Source: Liquidambar formosana (Eukaryota; Streptophyta; Magnoliopsida; Saxifragales; Altingiaceae). From it: 64,000 nucleotides of DNA. The notes beneath the pieces are model-generated. The model was given only the letters and a program-made list of their open reading frames with translations, was not told the origin of the DNA and searched no databases. This document shows, piece by piece, positions 1 through 11,100 of the stretch; position 1 is the first letter of the stretch; every line of letters starts with the position of its first letter. Both the position numbers and the translations under genes were made by a program. The stretch spans positions 16,639,161 through 16,703,160 of the forward strand of contig CM077820.1 in the NCBI GenBank assembly GCA_039720395.1, given 5' to 3'.

Positions 1-150
1 CTAAATTCTCTACTATGTAGTCATTTCTTGTTGTATGGTAAGGAGAAGTAGCTCTCGTTATATGGTTAATGTGAGTAATGTCCCCACTTTTGAAGAACAA
101 AATCCTCGTTAAAAGTCTTTATCTGAGGCTTAAAATTAAAGGATTAGGCT
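1..150 (+). repeat. 3' flank of an F-box duplication unit (copy left of window)
   Basis: This stretch resembles positions 1700-1830: both contain CTAAATTCTCTAC, then CCCCACTTTTGAAGAA, then a TTAAAAGT run. Positions 1600-1830, 11340-11700 and 25500-25900 lie just 3' of F-box copies, so this is inferred to be the 3' flank of a further F-box unit lying left of the window. No coding potential was seen. Confidence 0.5.
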
Positions 151-1026
151 TTGGGTTTAATAGTTGGGCTTGACTAGTGAGTACTTAGAGATGATTTTGA
201 AGAAACCTTGAACCAATGAACAATAGAGGGGTTGGGACTGGGGAGGTTGGAGTGAGTCTTCCATTTAACTGTGACATGGCCACGTGGTGCACGGGTCAAT
301 AAGAGTCAAATAAAGTGGAATTGTGAAATCAAAAAATATTTTGATAATTTCACTTTACATGGTTCTCATTAGCCCACCGTGTCACAATTACATACAAGTT
401 TTTCTCGGGAGGTTGGGGATGACTTTGCTATGCAAAAATGCACATCCAAATGTGCACAGGCCCTGAGCTTTACGTGTGCTTATCAGCTTATGAGAAGGCT
501 AGTGTCAGACGCAACCCGCACCAATCACCCCGAATCCCCTCCTTTCCTCCTTCCTTTATTTATTTATTTTATTTTTGGGTAAACACCTCTTGTAGTCTTG
601 TGTTATCTAATCACCCTGTCTTTTCTGAAATTACAATGTAGTACTCTATTTTGGAAAATAATGTACACCCACCTCCCCTCTGTCAAATAATCATTATTAC
701 AGATCATAACATTTAAGGCCGATATCAAGCAAAAATAAACCCAAAATACCCATTCTCTCACTCTGTTGCAAGCACCTTGACCACAAGTAAGCATCTATGC
801 TCTTCCTGTAAAAGAAGAGTAAAGCTTCTATTTCTAGTCTATTTCTTTTTCATTACAAGATGCGTGGGATCACCTATGAGCAAGTTCAGTAAGATACCAT
901 AATTTTTAGCTCTGTTTTTGAAAAAAAAAAAAAAAAAAAAAAAAATTCTCAATTTTGTATGACCATAGTTGTGAAGTATCGGGTTAAACCCGATACAGTT
1001 CTGACTCAATTTCCTGAGATGATTGT
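151..1026. other. Non-coding stretch, nothing recognised
   Basis: AT-rich intergenic DNA with an A-tract near 919-944. No supportable gene, RNA gene or bounded repeat was seen. Confidence 0.5.
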
Positions 1027-1310
1027 GAGCTATGATGAGATCCTGGATTTGCGTTGCTATGAATTTCATATACTCTGTATCGAGGAAGAGTCATATATAT
1101 ATGGTGCTGCACATTCATGATAAGCTCATGCGTTACAATCTTAAGGATAAGACTTGCAAAAAACTTCAAATCCGGATAAGACTTGCAAGAAACTTCATGA
1201 TTTGGCTCCTTTCGTGTTGATAGAGGTTACCTTTTTTATACAGTAACTTTGGTTTTCGGATGGTTTACAGCTTATCAATATATTGACAATCTTTGTTGTG
1301 TTTGAAGCTA
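1027..1310 (+). pseudogene. F-box/FBA gene C-terminal remnant
   Basis: The segment aligns by eye with the last 200 bases of the F-box gene ending at 24287. Shared landmarks are the GGAAGAGTCAT block, 'GGTGCTGCACAT', 'GTTACAATCTTAAGGATAAG', 'TTGGCTCC' and 'GCTTATCAATAT', followed by the end of the coding region near 1300. The F-box domain and most of the FBA domain are absent. A short internal repeat (AAAACTTCAAATCCGGATAAGACTTGC-like) and frameshifts break the frame. It is a dead fragment. Downstream sequence at 1540-1830 matches the 3' flanks of the copies at 10.1 kb and 23.1 kb, which supports origin by whole-unit duplication. Confidence 0.75.
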
Positions 1311-1539
1311 ATTTTGTTATAAGAATGATGTACAAAAGCATATTCGACATGCAATATTTAAGAAATTAGTCTTTGTATTATTTTAGATCATTCTCTTGGA
1401 ATTTTTTTGTTCAATATTTTTTAATGGTTCAATTCAATTCCATTCCATTCCGTTCCTATTCCTCCGATTCTGACCATGTAAACGCACCCATAAAGTCTTT
1501 CCTTTGAGTTTTTCTAGTAGGATTTCAAGGTAGTATAGG

Positions 1540-1830
1540 CTTGCTTGCTAATATGTCCAAACGTTGCCCATGATGGGATCAATGGGCACATGGTTTAGCC
1601 GGTGCTGCTTTGGATGCACAATTAGCTTCAATCTATAAGATATTTCATTTCATATTCTCAACTAGAATTGTAGGCTGTATAAATTTGTTAAATGGATTTG
1701 ATTTCTCTAAATTCTCTACGTTACTATGCAGTCTTACTTGTATGCTAAGGAGAACTCGTTCTTGTTATATGATCAATGTCCCCACTTTTGAAGAATATCC
1801 TCCTTAAAAGTGTTTATTTGACGCTTGAGT
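1540..1830 (+). repeat. Duplicated 3' flank of F-box units
   Basis: The block containing 'ATTAGCTTCAATCT' followed by 'GATATTTCATTTC' recurs at 11385-11415 and 25525-25565, each time downstream of an F-box copy on the same strand. It marks the extent of the ancestral duplication unit and is not coding. Confidence 0.7.
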
Positions 1831-1895
1831 TCGACTGTTACTAAATCTAAATCCCTTAGGCTGCCCACTCAAGATTTCAAAGTTATCATAGGCAT

Positions 1896-2093
1896 GCCAA
1901 TGTGGGTTGGTTTAGTTGGTAAGAATTGAATTCTTTGCTTGTAAGGCTTAAGTTCGACTCTTGCTGTCAACAGTCCTCTTTGGTGGGCGATCTCTAAGTT
2001 CAATGTAAGTCCTCATTGAAGCTTGCGGCTTGCCCTGGCTCTGGACTAGGGTAACCTCTTCTCACCTAAACTTTTTTTAACCAAAGAAAAAAA
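1896..2093 (+). mobile_element. tRNA-derived SINE with 17-bp target duplication
   Basis: The element is flanked by direct repeats AAAGTTATCATAGGCAT at 1879-1895 and 2094-2110. It contains an A-box-like TTGGTTTAGTTGG at 1907-1919 and a B-box-like AAGTTCGACTC at 1950-1960, the spacing of an internal pol III promoter. It ends in an A-rich tail at about 2080-2093. Size, tail and duplication length fit a plant SINE mobilised by LINE machinery. Confidence 0.85.
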
Positions 2094-2110
2094 AAAGTTA
2101 TCATAGGCAT

Positions 2111-3111
2111 TAGACTTATATAATCCAAATAGGTTGTGAGGTCTTATATGGGCCCGGGTTTTGACCGAAAAGCTTTCTCATTATCAAAAAATTATGAGGT
2201 TACGTTTTGGGCTTATTAGATTCAAGTATAGGTGAAATGAGTGACCTTTTTTCTATTTTGCTTTTTTTTTTTTTTTTTTTTTGTTTTTTGTTTTTTTTTT
2301 TTTTTGTCCACAATGAGAAGGGGGAGAAAAAAAGGAGGAAAAAAATTTGAAGAAAGATAAAGGCATAGTTTAGATTCATAAGATCGGATCTTTTAATTGT
2401 ACACCAAGTCACGAACACTTATATTTTTTGCAATTTGAATCCAAAAGCCAATCAATTAAAAATGGAAGCAACATTTAAAATTGGTAACGATAAGAGATTG
2501 ATTGGTGTAATTGTTATTGAATTGAGAGACAACCAAAGGTCCCAGACGTGTACGCTAGCTCCACAATTAATCTTGGCATTTGTTCAGGTGTTGCTGCAGG
2601 GCACGAATCTAGCTAGCTGCTAGGCATGGACTCATCTTGGCTTGGGATGAAAGGCATCTCAAGATCAATTGCGAAAATTCATGCCAAGACTACGATTTTG
2701 CAATCTGGTAAATCAAACTGCGATCCTAGTGGACCTCTTCTAGAATAGTATCGAATTTAGTTCGGGTCTCTACTTATAAGAGGGGAAGAGATGCCATTAG
2801 GCTACAAGGCCACTCGCTTACAGTACTCTTTAACTGTTCTTATTGTCCAACACATAATAGACATGTAGCAAAAGAGGATAGGACTCACATGCAAGCTCAT
2901 CTTGACTTTAACGTATCACAACACCAAGAGTCGATAATAATTGTGATCTTTCCACATTCTAAGTGATGTACATAATCCTTAAGGTAAGCTTTCCATATAT
3001 GATAGACTGATAGATGACACACCAAGAGCCGATAATAACAATGATTATATAGAAACTGATTTTATACATTCTAATCCTCTCTGTGTCTAGAGAAGAAACT
3101 ACCAACTAGAA
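2111..3111. other. Intergenic region 3' of the CRK gene
   Basis: It holds long T-tracts (about 2261-2305) and no recognisable gene. The 3' untranslated region of the CRK gene probably occupies the part adjoining 3111. Confidence 0.4.
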
Positions 3112-5431
3112 TCACCGCGGTGATACATTTGAAATTGTTACCTCATTAACTGAACAGACTTTATCATTTGCTGTGGATTCAGCTGATCTCAAAACAAGTC
3201 GCCCAACAGAAAATGCGGGTTGTGTGGGCTGTGGTAGTGTTATAGTGTCACTTGCCAGCATAACAACCACGGATGCCATGGTGGGTCTATCTACTGGGTC
3301 TTCTTGAACGCACAACAATCCGATATGGATGCATTTCAACACTTCAATTTCCACACATGATTGCACTAGTAATGGGTCCATTAGCTCCAATCCTTCACCC
3401 TGGGACCATAGTTTCCATGCCTGTGACATTATACAAGTCATGAAATTATGGTAAATGTATTCATTTCTAATTAAGCCTTTGTGCATGTAAGTAAACAAAA
3501 AGGGTGAGAATGAGTGGCGTAGAAACATACAAAAGTGAGGAGACTTTGGCCATGTTCTGAAAGATAAAAGCCGCTATTTTTTTTCCCACTTATTATCTCC
3601 AGCAGGAGAACTCCAAAACTAAAAACGTATGATTTAATTGAAAATAATCCTTCCATAGCATATTCTGGAGCCATGTATCCACTGTTTGACATCAAAATAA
3701 TGAAAACAACATTTAGACAATATATAGAAAGAAAATGTATATTCAACCCCATTTTTGTATGACATTGATGCCCCATCAAATAAAGATTTGTGCATGCGAT
3801 TGCTTACTTGGTAGCATGTAGACTATCTTCGGTTATAGTAAGCTTATAGCTTATCGAGAAAAAGGAAAGGAACATTTTATATTTTTATTCATCTCAAAAT
3901 GTAGTATACACAGTCACACAGATATGAAAACTCCTTAGCAACAGAGAAGTTTGGGCTTGCTTGAACTACAAGTGAAATTAAAGCTTAGGAATTGATTCCA
4001 ACTGGCAAGAGGTTTATGGTGACAGATAAAAGAATAAAAACTAAAATAAGAAAGAAAAGATAGGAATACACTTACTAGGTTCCAACAACTCTATTTGTAT
4101 TAGCTTCACTTTGATTTCCACCAAAAATCCTTGCTAATCCGCAGTCCGATATCTTAGGGTTTATCTCATGGTCTAACAAAACATTGCTAGCTTTGAGGTC
4201 CCTATGAATAATTCTAAGTCGAGAGTCCTCGTGCAAATACAAAATGCCACGTGCAATTCCATTAATAATGTTAAGGCGACTTTTCCAATCCAGCTCTATA
4301 CCTCTAGTTGAATCTGACAATGCAAAAAATAAAATCGTTATATTTTTGCAGTTCCTTTTCTTGTGTCCATTTCATGTGAAAAATAGCAAGTTTTTGAAGT
4401 TAAAGGGTCAAACCAAATAGAAAAACATCTAGGCTTTTGTTGGGCATGTACTCATAGATTAGCAGCAGTTCGTCCCCCTCTAAACAACAACCCAATAGCC
4501 TCACAAGATTTCTATGTTGTAGTTTAGCAATCAAAGTGACTTCATTCTTGAACTCTTGTAGTCCTTGGCCAGAAGTCTTTGAGAGCCTCTTAACTGCAAT
4601 TTCTTTACCATCCACTAATGCACCCTGGAAGTAGCTTTCAAATCATGCAAACATATCACTACTAGGATAATATCTATAAAAAAAATTTAAAAAAAAAAAA
4701 ATGCATATTCGTGGGTGCATTGATATTCTGAAATTTCAGTCTTTTCCCCATCTTGCAGCTACCATCACCAAGATTACCTTGTACACAGGGTCGAACCCAC
4801 CTTCACCAAGCTTATTTTCATCAGAGAAATGTTTTGTAGCGGCATATATGAGATCTAACTGAATCAAAGGAAAATCCTGGGACTTGACCTGCTGTTCACC
4901 TTGGAAAATTTCATTTGAGTAGTCATCAGCTAGTCTTCCTCCTCTGAAGTCAAGTAATTGAACCCCTTGGCTATTGTTATTCTCATCTGCAACACACAAA
5001 ATGTAATATATTGACATAATATATAGGAAAAGGCGTAAGGGAAAGGTAATAGAATGAATAGTTTTCCAACAAGATCCATCATATACCTCTAGCTGGTCGC
5101 TTCCTTCTCCATATATAGAAAATGCAGGAACCCAACAGTGCCACCACTAGAAACACTGATAGTCTTGTGCCAATTGCAAGCCATGCTGCTTTCCTTCCTT
5201 CCCCTCCTTTTTCAAACAAATTGTTTTATTTTATTCCATTATCAATATAATGTCCACAAAAACTATATCTAGCTACTTTTTCCTCAAAATTAGTAATAAT
5301 GGTAAATAATAGCTAGAAACCACCTTTTAACTAAATTTTGTAATTTTTGGTCATTATTATTTAGCCATTAAGGAAACTAAAATTTATGGAAAATAATAGT
5401 AAGAAACCACCTGTCAAATTCAATATTTATT

Positions 5432-5481
<50 letters not shown>

Positions 5482-7683
5482 GTACATATAGGGGAGGTTC
5501 CGTTGACATACATTGTAAAACTTTTTACACTTACACCCGTCAATATCTTTACATAAAAATTATATTTCGCCAATCCAACCGTTGGATTACATATTCCTAT
5601 CATGTACATCATGCATGCCAAATTTCAAGTTAATCGGATATTGGGAAATGTTTGATCCGGAAACTTACATTTCTTTTAATAAATAAAACTTTAATTTTCG
5701 AGTACTTTATTGATGGGTGTAAGTGTAAAAAGTTTTACACTGGGTGTCAACAGAACCCTCTCCATATATATATATATATATATAGATAGATAGTCCAATT
5801 AGAGCCTTCTTGATAGTCTAATGGAAACTGAATGTCTTGATTTGTATTTTATATAGTATTAAAGGTACAATTAAGCTCATCATTTGAATTGGCCAATTAA
5901 AATTTTTTTGATCCGCATAAATCATTGTATAAGATCAATTTTATGAATTCATGGAATTCTTCAAAAGCTTACGATCATTTAATTTGTGACGATGGTTTCC
6001 TTTCTCTTAAATTGCAACAGTGGATTTGTTGACAAAATTGCAAGCGAAACACAATATACAAATCAATTTCCATCAAACATCCCTTATTAATTTTTCATTT
6101 TTAAAGTTTTGTGTCCTAACTTTCCTCTAAGTTAAATTAAACGGACTTCAAAACTTTGCCACTGTTGAATCAATTATAGCAAGATTTCCTAAATGAGAGC
6201 ATTGCGATAGTGAATCCCAATCTCGTTTTCTTCCGTAGATGTGGAAAAGTTAAGGAGCCTAATCAAATATATGCAAGTGTATAGGGTATAATTCGCCCTC
6301 TAATCATCACATCCCGCCATGTGGAAAGAAGAGAACAACAACACGTTCCCAAGTGCAGAAAAACTAATTTTAACTGTGATATGGTTGACATTTAATCCAT
6401 CAAGAAGGATGGGACTTTAGGCACTTGTGTTAAAAATAGATGCAACGTTAAATGATAGAAAGGTTTTCTTAACGTATGTTCTAAAGGCACATGTTAAAAA
6501 TATGCGCAACATTAAATAAAAAGAAGGTTTTCTTAAGATGCGTCCTAAAGATACATGTTAAGATGTATTTAACAATGCAATAATTGCATAGAAAATGTGA
6601 AACTACATAGCAAATAGCACACAAATAGCATATATAGGACTTGAAAATGCATAAAGAATGATACAAATTGTATAGAAAAACATGAAAATACATATAAAAA
6701 AAATTGTAAAAATGTGTATTTTTCCATGCAATATATGATTGATTCATTAAATGCCTCTTAACCTATATGCCTTTCAAGCACACGTTAAGAAAACAAATAA
6801 CAAAATGACATAGGATTACGGGAGATCTCATATGAGTTAAATTTAATCTGTCACAAAACTTGGTCAACGCGGAATTAAATGAAGAATCAATAGCTGTAAT
6901 ACCTCTTGGTGTGGGCGTTGGTGGTGTGACTGTAAGGTTGTAGAAGGGGTACACTTCGTACCTGAAGTTACAACTTGGAAGTAGAAGCTTCCCACCCTTC
7001 CTTCCACTGCAGCAATTGGGAATTTTAGGAATTGCTGTTGTAAGACATTTACTGCAATAAGCCGCGGTTAAATCCGGTGTGCACTGCGCGAGGGTGTACA
7101 GCTTTTGGATCCTCGTAACATTAGCTTCTTTAGCCGCAAAGTTCTTACCCGTGGTTCGATCATTCACAACCTCGTTCGCTAAGTCGTACAACGTCGTCTC
7201 CAAGAAAGGATTGAAGCGTTCTGGCTCCGAGATGTTCTCCGAATCTAGCAAAGCTATCCGGGGAAAGTCAGCCAAAGTGGAGAAGATTGACTGGTCGGAG
7301 TAACGTAACATGCACTCATCATACCAAGTAATGATCACTTTCTCCTTAGTGCACCGCTGCACTATCTCTCTACTTGCAGTCGCCACACAATCTTGACAGA
7401 CATCGGGTGTAACATCTCCTCGGCAGAGAAAGAGGCCGTAAACTATGTTTGGGGGGTTCTGGCCGACTGTGGTGTTGTAGAATCCGTTTTCGCGGGTAGC
7501 ATTAGCAGTGAGAGAAGAGAGGAGGACACCGAGATTAGTTTGATAGGTACTATTTTGAGTGTAAGTGGATGTGTTTGTACAATAATGATAAAGGTAAGTC
7601 GGAGCAGCTTCACTGATAAAGCTGGACAAACCAAGATTGAAAAGAAACACAAGGGTCATACAGACATGGAAGGAAGGCATCAT
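3112..7683 (-). CDS. Cysteine-rich receptor-like kinase (CRK), 7 exons, altered kinase motifs
   Basis: The CDS is the complement of join(3112..3420, 3531..3681, 4076..4313, 4414..4624, 4778..4986, 5087..5203, 6903..7683). All introns are GT-AG, phases agree, and the result is 671 codons, normal for the family. Exon 1 encodes a signal peptide (about residues 1-27) and two Gnk2/DUF26 modules with C-x8-C-x2-C at C87/C96/C99 and C201/C210/C213. Exon 2 carries one membrane helix (about 268-291) and a basic stop-transfer. Exons 3-7 are a Ser/Thr kinase: Lys381 in EIAVKRL and HRD at 476-478 are present. Three conserved sites are changed: the glycine loop reads GEGGFD (third Gly to Asp365), DFG reads DCG (Cys497), and the subdomain IX Asp is Tyr (SYVFSFG, 536-542). 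CRKs are plasma-membrane receptors in stress and immune signalling. Reduced activity or a pseudokinase is inference. Confidence 0.9.
5442..5481. repeat. (TC)n-(TA)n microsatellite in CRK intron 1
   Basis: A TC run passes directly into a TA run. A second TA run lies at about 5765-5783. Together they bracket the MITE in this intron. Confidence 0.85.
5491..5763. mobile_element. MITE in CRK intron 1, inserted in a (TA)n tract
   Basis: The ends form terminal inverted repeats of about 50 bp. The left end at 5491-5543 and the inverse of 5711-5763 share GTAAAACTTTTTACACTTAC and TTGACA/CAGAACC-type termini with a few mismatches. The element is about 273 bp, has no coding capacity, and is bracketed by TA microsatellites. 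This resembles the rice 'Micron' pattern of elements sitting inside (TA)n, known from the literature. The family assignment is inference. Confidence 0.8.
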
Positions 7684-7808
7684 GAACCTCTAACTTACTT
7701 TCACGTTGCGAACGTGGGAAGGGATTAGTACTAGAGTTTTATCAATCAGCTAGATTCCGATAATTAAGAAGAGGGAATGAGTGGCGGCGAAGTAGCGACG
7801 CTTAGCCG

Positions 7809-7832
7809 GGTCAACATGGGCTCCAGAGTCAA
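7809..7832 (-). promoter_or_regulatory. Paired W-box-like sites upstream of the CRK gene
   Basis: On the minus strand TTGACC (7809-7814) and TTGACT (7827-7832) lie about 126-149 bp upstream of the CRK start codon. W-boxes (TTGAC[C/T]) bind WRKY factors, and CRK genes are commonly stress-induced. Two 6-mers this close are suggestive only. Confidence 0.4.
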
Positions 7833-8396
7833 CTCAATAAAGCAACGTGCTTTGATTTTTTGTACTTCCACAGGGAGAGGAAGATTACGCGGGAAGTAAT
7901 GATACGTACTGATGTGGGGAGAAGTGAAAAAGTGAGGCTACTAGTAAAATCAGGGTCGTCACATCATTTTCCTCGCTTATTTTCGCAAGTTTTTGATTCC
8001 TCATGGACTGGCGCAAGCAATCAAAGAAAAAGATTGTTTGAAAATAAGCCCTCCCTGGCTTATTTTTCTTTTGCAATAATAGCTGGAGGAGCAATCTTTG
8101 TCATGCCTGATCTCTTAACACGTTCAAAGAATGATGATATGAGATATTTTCAATATGGCCGGATGATTTAATTTTTGGGGGAGAACCTATTTTCGTACTA
8201 GATTATTCCTTCATCATTATTCTTTCTCGTGCTCTACGTCATCTTGGGATTCATTTTTTTTGATACAACTCTTCTCCCGTGCAGGTATACCCACCTCTAA
8301 TTTTCAACTTGGGAGAACCTATGTTCGTGCATCTATTATACGGGTATCTATGTTATTATATAAAGAGCGGTACACTGATGTGGCATAGCTTTGAGG
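7833..8396. other. Intergenic region upstream of CRK
   Basis: Non-coding DNA without a bounded repeat. It presumably includes distal promoter sequence of the minus-strand CRK gene. Confidence 0.4.
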
Positions 8397-9133
8397 TAGG
8401 GGTGCTCGCAAGTAGTGTCGGATTGGATTTGGGGTTTACTCACAATCTGTCCATAGATAATCAAGTGAACACAAATTTTATTCACTTCTGCCCACATGAT
8501 CGGGCGATTTCAACCCATACACCACATCGGATTTATGAGTGGGTTGCGAGTAGATTGTGGGATTAGGCTTTAGCTTGACCTTGCTTTATTTTTTTTAAAA
8601 TTTGTCCATAATATTTTGATTTAGTAGGCCAATCTTTCAGTCTTATTTAATTATACCATTTCAATTATATCTACTCTTTTGGTAAAAGTAGGCAGGGCAC
8701 ACAAAATAACAATTAACTTGAAAAAAAATATAAAATTAAGCAAGCATAAAATTAGAAACAAAAAGATACAAGCCTGAATGAACAATATGCAAAAAACTGA
8801 TTCAATATGATCACACCGAATTATATACTGCTCAACATTATGAACAATATGATCTAAACTATTTGTCATACTAGTTGTAAGGGAGTAGAAAAGGAGAAGA
8901 GAGTCAATGTCTAATCTTATAAAGTATTGAAACACATACGGGCCAGCGGTTAAGGTTAGGTTTTAATTTTTAGCTAGAACCATCAACCACCCATGAAATC
9001 GTGAAAAAATAAAAACCTAAACCACTATACACCCACCCTATTGATTGAATCCGCCCATATGTCATTTTGGGGGGGGGGGGGGTGGATTGGACGGATATGT
9101 CAGGTTATGCATGTGGGTTTATGAGCACCCTTA
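8397..9133. mobile_element. Non-autonomous hAT-like element, 8-bp target duplication
   Basis: The left terminus TAGGGGTGCTCGCAAG and the inverse of the right terminus (TAAGGGTGCTCATAAA) form short terminal inverted repeats. Flanks CTTTGAGG (8389-8396) and CTTTTAGG (9134-9141) agree at seven of eight positions, as expected for a hAT-type 8-bp duplication. A G-tract lies at about 9069-9082. No transposase was seen. Confidence 0.65.
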
Positions 9134-9141
9134 CTTTTAGG

Positions 9142-9345
9142 TCTACTTTTTCTCATTTTATATTTTCATTAACTGTGACCCTTTTTTTAAATTAACATCA
9201 CACATTAAAATTAATTTGAAATTGAACTTCAAATCAAATTAAAATAAGGATTTCTCAAATTTAAATTCCCATAGATCATCCACCATTCATTTTCCACCGC
9301 AACTCAAATTTTTATGATGATCTAATGTTTCATGTTTGTTAGAAA

Positions 9346-9397
<52 letters not shown>

Positions 9398-9601
9398 TTC
9401 AGAATATTAAGTATATTTTTAAGAGAAAAAAAAAGAATAAACTTATTTTGCATAACGCAACCATTACTCATAACACGAATATTTACTAACAAGGCAAGCA
9501 GCGTTTAATTTTACAAAACACAAATACACATTTTCTGTTCTATCTTGGGTAAGCTCTGTATAATTGTTGCTAGAGTGAAAAGAAAAAAAAAGGGAAGGGA
9601 A
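9142..9601. other. Intergenic AT-rich DNA with (TA)n and T tracts
   Basis: A TA run followed by a T run lies at about 9350-9400. No gene was seen. Confidence 0.5.
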
Positions 9602-10010
9602 AGCTATTGCTACCACATAAAGTACTAAGTCCTTTACTTAGTTTATAATTTTTAAAGTTTTATGAAAAATATGAAAGGTTTCTATTAAAATTAGTCACGT
9701 TGTCTATTAGAAAATATTATTCTAACCAACTTTGTAAAAGAAAATTTTTTTTAAATCAATCGTTTAAGTGAACTTTTTGACGATTTACAATTTTTGTTTT
9801 ATTTTTACAAAATATTGCATAAAAAATGTCCAAAAACTATACTTAAATAACAGATTTTGAAAAAAAATTTATTTTACAAAAGTTATTTGGAAGAATATTT
9901 CTAATAGACTAGGTGACTAGTTTTTGAAGAAATATTTTATATCTTTTTATAAAATCTTAAAAAGTGTAGATCTAATGAGTAATTTAGAGGACTTTGTGAT
10001 ATCAATAGCC
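9602..10010. mobile_element. Palindromic MITE of the 'TATTGCCACCACAAA' family
   Basis: The left end reads GCTATTGCTACCACA and the right end GTGATATCAATAGC. Internal arms are inverted copies (AAAGTTTTATGAAAAATATG and its approximate inverse near 9930-9965). The same family occurs at 18.75-19.74 kb, where the ends are clearer. It is about 409 bp, non-coding, and ends about 135 bp before the F-box-derived reading frame at 10.1 kb. Confidence 0.6.
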
Positions 10011-10145
10011 TAGCCCAAAAATTTATAAAATGAAAAAGGAAAAGAAAGTGCTTACCTTATAGGCTCTTACAGTAAAACACAAATTCACCTTTTTTGGCTC
10101 CGAAACAAGGCCGTAGAGGCTCGAGACAGAGCATACACTTCAAAC

Positions 10146-11100
10146 GTGAAGACGGTGCTATTTATCAAGAGAAGACGAACAGCTTCAGTCAATTCAATGT
10201 CTCACCAGGCATCATCTGCCGATGCAATCGCCGGCAACGACGACCTCTTAGCGGAGATCCTTCGTCGCCTGCCCGTTAAATCCCTCGTCAAATTCAAATC
10301 CGTATCCATACACTGGTTCTCTTTCATCTCCAATCCCCACTTCTCTTGCCGCCGATACCCTAACCCTAACTCCGTCTCCGGCCTTTTCTTGCACTCATCT
10401 TCGTATTTCCTCCACCATGATTTCGCTTTTGTTCCGCTCGACGACGAATACGAATCTAGTAACGCACCCTTTCCATCTCTGTTTTTTTGGTTACGATCCG
10501 TCGCATACTGCGGTTTTACAATCCTGTAATGGCTTACTGTGTTGTTCCACAATTCGACCTAGTCGGCCTCTTCTTCACCATTATCATGTCTTTAATCCTA
10601 CTACTGAGCAATACAATACCCTTCCACTACTCCATGGAGTTGATTTCAGGACTGTTTTTGGTGTTGGCTTAGCCTTTGATCCCTCGGAATCTCCTCACTA
10701 CAAACTTGTTTGTGTTTGAACTTTCGATTGGTCATTCAATTGTCGTCAGATTGATGTCTATTCATCCGAGGCGGGTTCTTGGAGGGTCTCTGCCGCTGAA
10801 CATGTTGGTACTATTATTTTTTATATGAGATTCAATGGTGGGGTTTTTTGGAATGGCGCAATTCATTGGATGGGCACTCGTGGGGATTCCTTCTGTTTTG
10901 ATGCCGAAACAGAGCGAGTTCGAGAAATGCCTCCGCCCCCAATTCCTGATGGGTTGTATGAGAAATGAAGGGTTGGGTACTTTGGGGAGTCTCGAGACCA
11001 CTTGCATCTTGTTGAGATGTACACTTGTTTCACTGGACAGTTTAACGTTTATGAGATGGAAAGAGACTACTCTGGATGGTTTGTGAAATATTGCGTTAAT
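10146..11100 (+). pseudogene. F-box/FBA pseudogene (decayed, start codon lost)
   Basis: This is a close paralogue of the gene at 23055 and shares its 5' leader (about 10100-10145 matches 23000-23054). The F-box domain is recognisable (NDDLLAEILRRLPVKSLVKF). The ancestral ATG is GTG at 10146, and the next in-frame ATG is 10197. A frameshift follows near a T7 run at about 10485. A stop lies at 10717-10719 and further frame breaks follow, although FBA landmarks persist out of frame (FNPTTEQYNTLP, GVFWNGAIHW, GYFGESRDHLHL, YEMERDYSGWFVKYCVN). The C-terminus is lost by a deletion at about 11100-11130 that joins the body to 3' flank. Plant F-box proteins recruit substrates to SCF ubiquitin ligases; this copy is not expected to do so. 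Confidence 0.85.

Larger units (their letters stand above)
5204..6902 (-). other. CRK intron 1 (long)
   Basis: This 1.7-kb intron separates the ectodomain exon from the membrane-span exon. Its donor (AGAG|GTATTA) and acceptor (GGAG|GGGAAG) preserve phase 1. It hosts a MITE and (TC)n/(TA)n runs. Nothing else coding was seen in it. Confidence 0.75.

Noticed and set aside
7393..7728. Plus-strand frame opposite CRK exon 1
   Set aside because: It is the antisense of the DUF26-encoding exon and lacks any motif of its own.
10094..10279. Separate small gene overlapping the 10.1-kb F-box start
   Set aside because: It is the F-box 5' region read in another frame; the same leader sequence occurs before the 23-kb gene.
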